Part shown: positions 14,183 through 23,783 of the stretch, piece by piece | Numbering within the stretch: position 1 is the stretch's first letter | Layout: the number at the start of each line of letters is the position of its first letter | Source: Copromyces sp. CBS 386.78 | Taxonomy: Eukaryota > Ascomycota > Sordariomycetes > Sordariales > Sordariaceae | NCBI GenBank assembly: GCA_030685235.1 | Contig: MU839258.1 | Coordinates: 1 to 64,000, forward strand | Direction of reading: 5' to 3' | DNA length: 64,000 bases | Made by a program: the position numbers and the translations under genes | The notes under the pieces: model-generated | Seen by the model: only the letters and a program-made list of their open reading frames with translations | Told to the model about the DNA's origin: nothing | Databases searched by the model: none

Positions 14183-14404
14183 TTGAAGGAGGAGATTTTT
14201 ATTAAGAAGATTCTTAAAATTAAATATTTAGATATAAAATTAATGCTAATAGATAGATTAATAAAGGTACTAGATATTTTAAAGTATAGAAGCTTTAGAA
14301 ATCTATTAGGAATAGCCGAGGTACTAATACAGAAAAAAGATAATCCGGGAATAAAGGAAGTTGATTTAGAAGATTTGGATGAGAAATTAGGATTAATAGA
14401 ATAA
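14183..14404 (+). pseudogene. Copia RNase H C-terminal fragment
   Basis: A 73-codon open stretch in the last part of the copia polyprotein. Just upstream (from about 14098) the frame shows the copia RNase H pattern of an N-Q dipeptide, an IRAL-like block and a KYIDI-like block; within the fragment LMLIDRLIKVL corresponds to the usual MLADGLTKAL. It survives as an ORF only because RIP left no stop here. Not a gene of its own. Confidence 0.75.
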
Positions 14405-14469
14405 GATATCTATAAATAGCTTCACTTTTAACCTTAAAAAGGCGAAAGAAGTCTGCAAGTGAGGGGGTG

Positions 14470-14642
14470 TGTCAAATTACAGGGTGTAGATCATATCCAG
14501 ATGTAGAGGGTCCCAGTTACCTGACTAAAGGTCTTGGCATTTCTGGGATACCCGAGCACCCCCCAGACCTTCTAGAACGGATCTATTGGAGAGCCAGTTT
14601 CTAGACAGTTCAATCAACCAGTTCACACCAGTAAATCTGACA
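14470..14642 (+). repeat. 3' LTR of plus-strand copia (173 bp)
   Basis: Starts TGTCA, ends TGACA, followed directly by the target duplication GTCTC. The polypurine tract GAGGGGGTG precedes it. Confidence 0.93.
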
Positions 14643-14647
14643 GTCTC

Positions 14648-15205
14648 TGCCTGACACATTTGCTAAGCGGTCGTTTTTCTTCAGGTACCTTATCTTCAAT
14701 GATAGGTATCCAGTGATGCGCTGTCAGCGCGCATGCCAACGAAGAATGTCGCAGTGTAGGAGATACTGTGACCATTGAAGTAGCAAGTAGCCCGGGCCCC
14801 CTGCACTCGCTCTGGCGGCTCCCGTGGACGGCTTCATTGCATGATCGGCTTTGCATGGATATGAAGAACTGTTCTAGTTCTTGAGCATTTGTGATTGAGA
14901 CGATGCATGCATCGGCAGTGGATACCTACCCCTCCAGATCTCAGCTGAAAAGGCAGCATGCATCAATGCCCGAGTCTGGTGTTGACGATCAAATGGGTCC
15001 TTTAGCATTGAGAGTGTGGGTCAGGTCCCGTATGCGAAGACAGAAGAGTCGAGACTAAGGTAATTGAAGTTAAAAGAGAGGGGACGTCAAACGACTGGAG
15101 ACCAGCTCTGCACCAGACAATTCCTCCAAGCTGGAGACTTTGAGGCACTACGCAATCTTCAACAACCCATTGTCTCTTCATAGTTGTCCCTTCCGAGTTG
15201 GAACT
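14648..15205. other. Unique intergenic sequence, likely promoter of the 570-aa gene
   Basis: Normal-composition DNA that continues the segment interrupted by the copia at 9226-14642. No reading frame supported. The last ~150 bases before the ATG at 15206 presumably hold the promoter; I see no clear TATA box. Confidence 0.5.
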
Positions 15206-16976
15206 ATGGCATCAGCCTCTACTACCGAGGCTGATTCTCGCCTGAGAGATTTTGACCTTCAAGGGTTACATCAGGTCATCGTCATTTCTCAGGCTGTTCG
15301 TTCCACCCAAGCTACATAACTATTGCAGAAAATAACACTGACGTCCATTCCAGAACATCAACGACGGTCTTGGACCTCGTTTTCGAGATGAGGTTCAGCC
15401 AGAGCTCCTGACCAAAATCAACATTGAAACCGCCAGCGGCTTGATCGACGCCAAACTTGGCGCTCCCACCATTGAGCTCTGCGCAAACAAGAGCACATCG
15501 GTCACACAGTCCACGTTTTTTCTGCAAATCAAAAGCGGCACATTCCATTACCTCAAGTCGACCATGAAGATGTCCGATTTGTTGGCAGAAACCGACAACA
15601 GCAACTCTCCGTCCCAGGCCGGGATTTGGACTACGGGCGATCCATTCCCGTCACAACTACAATTTGCAAGTGTGGATATCACAGGCTGGAGGCTGCCATT
15701 TCTGGCCCTGTATAACGAGGAGACGTTGGCTAGACCTGATGACAACGACAACAGTGCTGTGAAGTCCACGTGGAAGAAACTGGACCCAGGCAGGTACAGT
15801 CTCAGTCGAATTGTCATGCTCGTCGGTCTGCGGTCTCATTCTTTTGGATTGGTCGACTGGGACCGCGCTCTTTGTCCCAACCTTGACAAGGAGGCCAACG
15901 GCGTTGAGGAGGTGAGGAGGTTATTTGCGGAATGCATCGAGCTATACTTGGGCAAACTAAACGCTCATCCCAACGCACTCGTTCTCGGCTACACCATCAA
16001 AGAGACAAGCCCCGACCCCAACGCTAAGGCTTCGACATTTCCTCCGACGGCTGTCAAGGTGCAAAATTACCGTTATCGGCCTTGTTCCGACACTCAAGCC
16101 GTAGTTTACGGACAGCCAGTCCCCCCAGGCTCCCGGGATGCGTTCCTATTCTTGGGGATGACAGGTCATTCAGGATTTCCTGTCAGTGAGATACAGAGCA
16201 GGGGCAACCTCCTCATTGGCGACATGCCTGGCGCGCTCGTTTTCAGCAAGGAGGTTTTCTTCAAGAAGTATCTTGTCGAACATGCACTCAAAGACGCAAA
16301 CATACCCTTCATCGACATTTTGAATGATCTGCTGGTCTGGGCAGGGAACAACTGGGGAGATGGGTGGGTGCTAACCGAACAGACGAGGGAGGATGCCATT
16401 TCCAAACTCGGCTGGACGGTACACGGGAAAGAAGCGAATGTAAGCTGGAGCGGGAGGCGGGGACCACCAACTATCTGGGCCTATTGCATTGCAACAAGTA
16501 GCCTGAACACCAAGCTGCTCATCAAGCCGAGAACCAACAAGATCGTCTTTGAGACTTTGTTGCAGGTTCAATCCACCACGGTCTTTGTAGGCCAGGAGGT
16601 TCCCGAAACAAGACGCGGGTCGGTGAAGGTCACAGTTGAGTTTAGAATTACTGTCAATGAAGATGGATTGATGGCCGTTGAGACAAGCGAAAATATTGAT
16701 TGCTTTGCAAATCAGGACAGTCCTGTCAACCCATCGCAGATGTGGTTCGGCGAGACTGAAAAGACAAGGCGGAAACACATTAAGGAGATGGTGAAGGAGA
16801 AGGTAAAGGCCCGTAAGATTGCCAATGGTCTTGCAGCGTGCCTCAACAATCGAAAACAGTTCGTGTTTCCAAGGTCCGGAACATTCAGCTACAAGGACCC
16901 GCAGTTTTCAGACAACGGCGATCTAATGATCACCTTAGAGCTTGTTGGCAAGGGCATCGAAAAAGAGGAAGGTTGA
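15206..16976 (+). CDS. Conserved-looking hypothetical protein, 570 aa, two exons
   Basis: Function not recognised. ATG at 15206; exon 1 15206-15295, intron 15296-15353 (58 bp; donor GTTCGT, branch-like CACTGAC, acceptor CAG), exon 2 15354-16976. Splicing joins the start-proximal LQGLHQVIVISQ to NINDGLG in frame and extends the 511-codon exon-2 frame to 570 residues. The product is soluble-looking: no signal peptide or membrane segment. It carries a motif-rich middle (GHSGFP, GNLLIGDMPGALVFS) and a basic helix near the C-terminus (about 505-525, RRKHIKEMVKEKVKARK). The alternation of long amphipathic strands and the opening 'strand then N-terminal ISQxNIN' faintly recall TULIP/P47-like lipid-binding folds, but that is a guess. 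Codon use is normal and no RIP is visible; both flanks are intergenic. Confidence 0.85.
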
Positions 16977-18210
16977 ACTGCTGAGGGAGGACGCTGACAC
17001 GCTGTGCATGTTTGGAACGGGCGAATTGGGCATTGTTGAAACATTACATTGAACTTGATGTAATCCGTTCTCGGAACAACGGGCGTTTTCTAGGTTGAGA
17101 GGTCTCCTGTGGGCACAGCTGATATGCGGATTTCACTACACAAATCCTACATACCTATGTACCTACTCTCCTTTCGACTTGATCTTACAAAACGAGTCAT
17201 TGTATCTATCGAATCCTCTTGCACAAGTCATTGTCCGTTGTATTTGGCGTAAAATCCAACAGATGCCACAACAAGAGCGTGCAACGGATGCAAACAGGCG
17301 GAGGCAATGGAGAGCATCTACACCGGGAAAAGGACTGGAGAAGAGGTACATGTACTACAAGCAACGGTGTAGCGAGAAACAACCTACCCACCACGGACAA
17401 TCATGTTCCTCCAATTACCTAGTTGTAGTTGACGTTCCCAAGTGCAAAAGGCCTGCTGCCATATCCGCGCCAATCAACTTACAAGATCCCCTTTTCGGTG
17501 CCGTCACCCCGATCGAAAATACAACCACATTGCGGGGAGTGTGATGTAAACGAGATCTGCTACTATAGCCGTTATGCAACAGGGGTCAAGTGCAACGTAC
17601 AGAGTAGTTTCGTACATAAAGCTCAAAAACCAACATCATGGAATCTCAATTTGAAATGAGCTTGACTTCCCGCACCGTCCCTTTTGACTTGATGTACCCT
17701 TTTTGACTTCATATACCGCCATAACAGCTGATGATAATTTTCAATTGTTTTTATATGAAAATTTCGATATTTTCAATGTTTTGACTATGGCGACCAAGTC
17801 GATCGCTATTACGGTCGCTGTCACGGTCGCTATCGCAGTCGCTATCATGGTCGCTGTCGCAATCGCTATTACGGTCGCTGTCGCTAGCGATGGTAGTATG
17901 GAAGCTAACTGAAGTTGTGTTGTGTTGAAATGTGGCCTTGATTGTGCGAGAAAATATCGCTTGCCGGTGGCTAAATATTTAAAACATTTTACGGATTAAT
18001 TTTACCATACAAAACGGGGTACTTTACATGTCAGCTGTCATTCAGCTGTCGGGTGGAGTAAGTGCGGTGCATCAAGTCAAAAAAGGGTGCGCGAAGACAT
18101 TAGGGGCGGTGCGGGAAGTTAAGCTCTTCGAAATCGAGATCACATCCCACCCACAATCCCGTCCGAGCGTCGGCCTGGCCGGTACCCGCATCTGTACATT
18201 CACCATCAAG
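16977..18210. other. Intergenic region with a GTCGCT minisatellite
   Basis: No gene supported. The short frames are unsupported and lack homology I recognise. The region includes the 12-bp-period repeat at 17790-17890 and AT-richer stretches around 17700-17780 and 17970-18030. The last 100 bases are C/T-rich and probably the promoter of the secreted protein at 18211. Confidence 0.5.
17790..17890. repeat. 12-bp-period GTCGCT minisatellite
   Basis: About eight diverged units built around (G/A)GTCGCT followed by a 5-base spacer of alternating purine/pyrimidine (ATTAC, GTCAC, ATCGC, ATCAT and similar). Translating it gives an Ala/Val/Ile-rich string that I regard as accidental. The same core, GGTCGCT/GGTCGCA, recurs in the unrelated repeat at 56848-56985. 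Confidence 0.85.
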
Positions 18211-18546
18211 ATGCTCTGGACCAACTCCCGCCCCCTCCTCTCCTTCCTCCTCCTCCTCCTCGCGCCTTCCTTCTCCCTCGCCGCGGCCCCTACCTCACCC
18301 CCCATCAGCTACACCAACACCCTCATCGAGCGGCGCGCCGACCCTCACATCTCCAAACACACCGAGAGCGAGGCCAGTTGGACGAGGAAGGAGGGGTTGG
18401 CGGATGCGGCAAAGGGGGTGTCGTTTGAGGCGGTGGGAGTGACGGGGCAGTATTTGACGTTGACTGGGACGAATGGGGGGTTGGTGTTGGCGGGTGTTGG
18501 TGGGGATCAGGGGCAAAGGGGACAGGCGACGTTTTATTTGGAGTGA
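18211..18546 (+). pseudogene. Internally deleted secreted GH43-type glycosidase, 111 aa ORF
   Basis: An intact 111-codon frame starts at 18211 in a good fungal context (CACCATCAAGATGC). Residues 1-~26 are a classic signal peptide with a long Leu run (SFLLLLLAPSFSLA). Residues ~38-48 read IERRADPHISKHT, which matches the first blade of fungal GH43 arabinofuranosidase/xylosidase proteins, where 'RADPHI.KHTDGYYYF' carries the catalytic-base Asp. Directly after KHT the sequence jumps to WTRKEGLADAAKGVSFEA and GQYLTL, typical of the C-terminal arabinose-binding-like module that follows the propeller. About 270-300 catalytic residues are absent, yet the frame is kept and ends at a normal stop. I read it as a fossil created by one internal deletion; it could still be expressed as a small secreted protein. 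It is not RIPed. Family assignment is by eye. Confidence 0.55.
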
Positions 18547-19119
18547 TGTGGAAGAAAGGTGATGGGTCGGAAAATAATTGAAGAAGTGGCCGAAAAGGTG
18601 GGCGAGATGAAGGGGAGGGTGCACAAAGCAGAGACAGGCAAGGAAGACAAAGGGTTAGGGTCCGTGATTACCCCTGAGTGTTTGTTTACTTGCCAAGACA
18701 AACGGCAATTCGAAAGAGACGCTCATGCAGACAGGGGAAAGGAAAAAGAAGAGCTTCATTTGTACATCCTTGCAATCTAACATTATCATTCACCAATCTG
18801 CTACCCAGACTGCTCTCTCATTACATGTCCATTTGCCTCCATCACTCAGCCAGACAGCTCCTTCCAAGAGATATTTCACACAGGTACAAATGACGCATCA
18901 AGCCAAGGAAACACAAACCCTCGCTACAACTCCTTCCCAAAATTGTGCTGAGGATCCAAAGCCAAGTCCAACGCCTGCCTATTTCTCATCCCCAAGTTCG
19001 CACATTCATTGACCTTCTCAGCTGTCTCTTCGCCAAACATCCTCGGTACCTCCCTTGTCTCCCTCCCATCAGCCATCTCCCACCGTTTCCCATTTCCCAT
19101 CTCTCACCTCACCACTTGA
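18547..19119. other. Intergenic region between convergent genes
   Basis: Sequence between the 3' ends of the GH43 fossil (+) and the kelch gene (-). No supported gene. 19000-19120 is C/T-rich on the plus strand and likely the 3' UTR of the kelch gene. Confidence 0.5.
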
Positions 19120-21353
19120 TCACCTCCTATACATGCCCCCATGTCCAAAATCCTCCTCAAACCTTCCCCCTCCTGGCCCTCCATACGCCCCAGTCCCACC
19201 CGCAGAATAAGGCGGCAGTCCCCCATTCCCATGCCCTGTATTCGGACTCGGCAAAGGAGGCGACACCCCTCCTCTAGAGATAGCATCGTCCCACTCCCCG
19301 TGTCCCACATCACTCGGGCTCCTCGCATGCATACCATGCCCTCCATGCTCATGCTCGTTCCACCCCGTCCCCGTCCCCGTGCCAGTACTAACGCTCTTAG
19401 GAGGCGTAACCGGCATCTCGCCCACCGTCCCCGTCCCCGTCTTCCCCTCACCATGTCGTGCCTCGCCCGCCTCCGCACCTGGTAACTCCACCGGCGGCGC
19501 CAATGACACACCCCTATAGCCGTGCCCGTTTGCCGAGGGCGGAGAGGGAGGAAGTTCCGTAGCATGCGAGGTATTATACGTCGGCGCGTGACTAAACGTC
19601 GGACTAGAAACGGTTGCTCCACCAGGGCCATCGGCCCAGCTTGAACCAGACTGGTGTTGCGTCATTGGTGACGCAGGGTTACTACTACCGGTAACGGGAG
19701 CGACGCGCGGTTGTTTGTAGTGTTTCTGTCGACGACGGATGCAGAAGAAGCAAAGACCGGCTAGGACCGCGATACCGGCTACTGAGGCGCCGACGGCGAT
19801 ACCTGCTATGGCGCCCGTGCTGAGACCTTTCTTTGGGTCTGAGCTGGGGGAGGAGGTGGGAGAGGAAGTAGGGGATGTGACGTTGCGGGTTGGTGTGCGC
19901 TCCGCTAGTTGTGGCTTGCGCGTCATGAGGGTGGACATATCCGGTGCGTCAAACCCGGTTTTGGGAGCGGTGACGGTGGCGCCTCCAGTGGGGTTACCGC
20001 CCACGACGGTGATGATGTCGGTGGGTAGGATGTACGAGGTCAGGTTGGGCTGGAAGCGAGCCCAGATGGCTTTTTCGGGGTTATCTTTGCCGAGAACCAT
20101 GTTGTGTTGACCCATCACCACGTCAGCGTCGCAGGAGGAGGTGTCGTTGAGGGCGCGGCCGCCGATGACGAGCATTTGGGCGTTGTTGATAACGTTGCAG
20201 GAGGACATGGCTTTGGGGAACTCGCCGGTGACGTTGGAGTTGGAGGGGTAGAGGCTGCGGATCCATTGGAAGGAGGGGATAGAGAGGACGTAGATGTCGT
20301 CGTAGCCGATGGGGTTAGAGCCGAAGGAGGCACCGCCGTAGATGTAGCTGTTGCTCGTTAGTCCTGGTCTAGGTATGGGATTGGGGGCGAGGGAGACGTA
20401 CATGTTGTAACTGGACTGATCCTGCGCCACTGCCGCTCCTCCACAGAATAGTCTCCTATCCTCCGGAGCTCTTCCCCAAGTTTTCTGTGTATACCACTTG
20501 GTGTTTGCCAGATCGTACATGTAGATGGTATCCAGCGGCTGGGGCGACGCAGTCCCGTTGCCATTGTCCCTCACACCGCCAAAGTAGGCCAACATCCCTC
20601 CATCACTAATGGGGAGATAGATCATGGTCCCTTCGGCTCTTCTGATGTTATCCGGACCTGTGAGATTGCTGAACTCACCCTTGTCCATGTCGTACTTGAT
20701 AAGTCTGTCGGATGCCTGTCTAGTGCCTGACCATCCGGGCACGGAATTCTCACTGAACCATCCGCCGTAGTAGAAGGCTTCGCCGCGCGCGGAGATGGAG
20801 ACACCTGCTCCATGACTTAATGGTGTGATAGTACCACTGCTGGAGGGTGGACCGAAGGAAGTCCAGTAATTGTTGAGGATGTCGTACCCGTAGAGGATGA
20901 AGTTGCGTGGTGTTGACTGAGTCTCGCCGCCGTAAGAGTAGAGCCACTTGTTGATTGAGTCCTCCCACAGGATGCCGAAGCTGACGCTGGGGATGGTTGC
21001 GTTCTTGGATAAGTTGGCGTAGACGTTGGGCATTCCTTGCGTCTCATGTTTCAGGTCACTGTAGAGGAGGAATTGATCTGTCAAGTGTTAGCATTCGACC
21101 GTCAACCAATGCGGCCTGAGGGATACGAACTGCTGATGTTGGCCGAAGTGTCCGAGTATGGCTTCCAGTTGACCAGGCCTCCGTCCACATAAAGCTTGTC
21201 GTCCACCACCGCCGACTGATGTCCGAATCGTCTACAGAAGTCCTTGATAGGGTCGAACTGGGCGAGTGACAGCTCGATCAAGCAACCGAATAGGAGAAGC
21301 AGAGTCCCGCATGTCGACGGTGTCCGAGTGAAGCTGGCCATCTTGCTCATCAA
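19120..21353 (-). CDS. Secreted/one-TM kelch-repeat protein, 726 aa
   Basis: Two exons: 21353-21131 and 21077-19120, with a 53-bp intron (21078-21130; donor GTTCGT, branch GCTAAC, acceptor CAG) that joins ANIS to NQFLLY in frame. Residues 1-31 form a signal peptide (hydrophobic core LLLLFGCLIELSLA). Residues ~40-430 show kelch-like blades: YVDGG, YSYGG, FYYGG, YFGG, YIYGG and VIGG double-glycine motifs spaced 50-70 residues, each followed by a Trp-containing strand. An extracellular Ser/Thr/Pro stalk leads to one membrane segment at ~496-521 (GAIAGIAVGASVAGIAVLAG...), then basic IRRRQKH and a ~200-residue Pro/Gly/Ser/His-rich cytoplasmic tail. The build fits a cell-surface adaptor or wall-linked kelch protein of Pezizomycotina; the ligand is unknown. 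The start could also be Met 2 or Met 5. No RIP. Confidence 0.88.
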
Positions 21354-22548
21354 CGGCTCACGCCACCCTCAAATCCGCCGTTTTGTATTCGGTTGAGTGA
21401 AATGAAGCGAACGCGTGGAGGATGACCTCAATCGTATTGATGTTAGGTTTGATCGCATTCAATGCCGAATCGAAACCGGCATTTGATTGCCGACGTCACA
21501 AACACATTGAACATGAAACGAGCGAAGAATATGGTAGAAGGGAAGAAATGGAATTGGGAAGAGGACAATGCAAGCACGCAAGAACACCTTGGCGGGCTCC
21601 AGGCAGATGGGTCGTAGATGTGGCTCAGTGGCTGGTTCTGGCCCTGAGCCTCCCTCTCGCTTCCCTCTCCAATCCAGGCCACTGGCTTTGTGCAACGTTG
21701 GTCAAAGCGAGAACCAAGATTCGAGGCTCGGAAAGCGGTCCCATCGCGACGGGCATTTTGCGTCTGTCGTGTCGTGTAGCTGACCCGGCCAGCCAACAGC
21801 TAGTTCTAGCGTGCTGCTGTCAGCTTCCAACCGGTAACGTGTTTTCGCCGATAGGATCATACAGACGACAAATGGGCTTGGCTCCATGCGGCCATGGGGG
21901 GCTGTATGGGCTCTATAGGTCGGTTTCAATCCTGCGGGCTGACAGCCACACTCCCGCAGCACCGAATCGCCAACGAGGATGGGTATGACACGTGTGGTTG
22001 CACCGGTTCAGGCTACCAGTCAGCGAGAGGCCAGCACCCGTCACCCGAAGCAGGGTGAGCCCGGAGAAGGTGTGGCGTTGCAGCTTGCATGAGGATCATC
22101 GCCGACGGCTGGCAGCAGAATGGTTGAATGACGAACTGGAGAGAATGAAATGACAAGAAGGACTGGAAGGGAAGACTCCCAACAGTCATTTTTCGGCAGT
22201 TTATCCGGGCGGGAGAGTTGGGGTCTTGAGTGTGGCATCAAAGACTGTGTTTTTGTCGGAAATCTGTCACACTTTCAGCCCTACAGATGGGAGCGAAGGC
22301 GGATGTGAAAGACTGGACGTTAACATGCGTGCATCCATTTGCCTGGACGTAGATCGTTGAATGTTCCTTCCCGCCCCGGTGGGTGAAGAACCGATGACCC
22401 CTGCCTTTCAGCGGCAACTGGCCGTGTGCAGCAAATCCTTTGGCCAGCAAGTGCAGCAACAAGGGAGCTAGCTGCATAGCGGGGTAGTTGACGACTACTT
22501 CTTCGGGAAAGACGACTTCGAATTCGACATAATGTCAGAAGGAGAGAT
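21354..22548. other. Upstream region of the kelch gene, no gene seen
   Basis: Normal-composition sequence with overlapping short frames on both strands and none convincing. It presumably holds the kelch promoter next to 21353. It ends at the target site (GAGAT, 22544-22548) of the short LTR element. Confidence 0.45.
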
Positions 22549-22705
22549 TGTTGGAGGCTGGAAAAGGCGACAACGAAAAGGGCTTGATTCTGGAGTTGTC
22601 TAACGGAAGAGGAAACGGAAACCAGGGCGGCCTAAATACCTGGAAGGGCGTGCAGGTGAATGGGCAAGGCCAGTGAATGGCAGCCCAGGGCACGGACTTC
22701 CAACA
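22549..22705 (-). repeat. 3' LTR of TRIM-like element
   Basis: 157 bp, identical to 23627-23783 as read by eye; terminal TGTTGG/CCAACA inversion. Confidence 0.93.
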
Positions 22706-22861
22706 CACCCCCGTAGGCCGGCCTGACAAGACCTGGCTCCGAAGAAAACCTCTTAACTATATACATTGTAAAATCCTTTCCCAAAAGGGCGAAAATGAGG
22801 GTATTTCCATCTCCATCTTAGGTCCTCCATTAATATCCATCGGCTTCAAAATATCCTCGTC

Positions 22862-22934
22862 AAAAAGGGGAGCTCTGGCAACTGGCTAAGGCCCTGTGAA
22901 AAAAAAGGGAGCTCTGGCAACTAGCTAAGGCCCT
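22862..22934. repeat. Short tandem duplication inside TRIM-like element
   Basis: Two ~34-bp copies containing GGGAGCTCTGGCAACTGGCT then AAGGCCCT; the second copy differs by G-to-A in ACTAGCT and by the length of the A run. A simple local duplication with no coding meaning seen. Confidence 0.85.
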
Positions 22935-23085
22935 ATAACTTCTTAGTTTGAAATGGAATGGTCCACCCAAGTATTGGATTCTTCTACTCCTCCTATCGTT
23001 TTTCCTTAGTTGATTCTTTATAGGATCGGGGTTGGTGAATTCGATGAGTTCGCTTCTTCTTTTTGGTTGCTACCCTTAGGGCATT

Positions 23086-23250
23086 GGCTTCTTTCGGATC
23101 GGTTGCTATCAAAGGGCAAGATAGACTTTCGGTTGCCACGAGGCAGTATAGACTTTATAGTTGCTATTAAAGGGTATAATAGACTTTCGGTTACTACCAG
23201 GGCTGCGGTAGACTTTCGGTTGCCACGAGGCAATGTAGACTTTAAAAGGT
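23086..23250. repeat. AGACTTTCGGTTGC minisatellite inside TRIM-like element
   Basis: About five to six degenerate units of 27-31 bp, each starting AGACTTTCGGTTGC and ending in CACGAGGCA- or AAAGGG-like sequence. A small open frame through it is an accident of the repeat. It fills much of the interior of the element. Confidence 0.8.
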
Positions 23251-23626
23251 TGAAAGAAAGAAAGCCGGGTAGATGAGAAGGTTGACTTTGGTGAATGAAA
23301 AGGTGAATAAAAGGTGACCGTTTTGGTGATTTTGGTCAAAAAGAAAGAGAGATCTAATGAGATCTAGGTTGGAAAGGTGACCATCTTAGTCAAAGGAAAG
23401 GTAACCGTTTAGCTTTGGTCGAAGTTGATCTTGAGTAATGACTGAGATCTGGGTTGGAAAGGTAATCTTTTAATGAGATCGTTGTTATTGCGACTAAAAG
23501 TCGATAATAGCGATATCGCCCTTTCTTAATGGGAGTTGCTACCCTCCTACACCCCCGTAGATGGAAGGCGCAGGAGGCTAGAATAGCTTGCGAAAGGGTG
23601 CGCGCGATGCGCGAGGGCTCATAACC

Positions 23627-23783
23627 TGTTGGAGGCTGGAAAAGGCGACAACGAAAAGGGCTTGATTCTGGAGTTGTCTAACGGAAGAGGAAACGGAAAC
23701 CAGGGCGGCCTAAATACCTGGAAGGGCGTGCAGGTGAATGGGCAAGGCCAGTGAATGGCAGCCCAGGGCACGGACTTCCAACA
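23627..23783 (-). repeat. 5' LTR of TRIM-like element
   Basis: 157 bp, identical to 22549-22705. The tRNA-Met half-site abuts its inner end at 23615-23626. Confidence 0.93.

Larger units (their letters stand above)
9226..14642 (+). mobile_element. Ty1/copia LTR retrotransposon, RIPed, plus strand
   Basis: Complete 5.4-kb element with 173-bp LTRs (9226-9398, 14470-14642) and TSD GTCTC (9221-9225, 14643-14647). LTR ends form a 10-bp imperfect-to-perfect inversion, TGTCAGATT...AAATCTGACA. A purine tract (GTGAGGGGG) directly precedes the 3' LTR. The RT catalytic box reads YYINNIVF at 13357-13380 (YVDDIVF-type when live; Asp to Asn by RIP). The RNase H C-terminal third survives as an open stretch (14183-14404). 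No intact ORF remains. The sequence after the 5' LTR is not the tRNA-Met half site used by the other copia elements here, so this is a different copia lineage. Confidence 0.93.
22549..23783 (-). mobile_element. Young non-autonomous LTR element (TRIM-like), copia-type priming
   Basis: A 1,235-bp element bounded by two 157-bp direct repeats (22549-22705, 23627-23783) that I find identical base for base, each TGTTGG...CCAACA, flanked by the 5-bp duplication GAGAT (22544-22548, 23784-23788). On the minus strand the 5' LTR is followed by GGTTATGAGCCC (23615-23626), an exact initiator tRNA-Met half primer site, and the 3' LTR is preceded by a G-run (CTACGGGGGTG). The 921-bp interior has no gag or pol; it holds short tandem repeats instead. 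Structure defines a terminal-repeat retrotransposon in miniature. It shares TGTTGG ends and primer site with the copia at 2218-7965, which suggests a copia enzyme supplier (inference). Identical LTRs and absence of RIP imply very recent insertion. Confidence 0.93.

Noticed and set aside
17703..17912. 69-codon Ala/Val/Ile-rich frame resembling a membrane peptide
   Set aside because: Produced by the 12-bp minisatellite; no start context, signal or homology.
19141..20361. Several Arg/Gly/Val-rich frames antisense to the kelch gene
   Set aside because: GC-rich shadow frames of a well-supported gene on the other strand.
23010..23276. 88-codon plus-strand frame in the TRIM-like element
   Set aside because: Built from the AGACTTTCGGTTGC repeats and antisense to the element.
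23615..23626. Possible tRNA gene fragment (GGGCTCATAACC)
   Set aside because: No cloverleaf around it; it is the primer-binding site of the LTR element.
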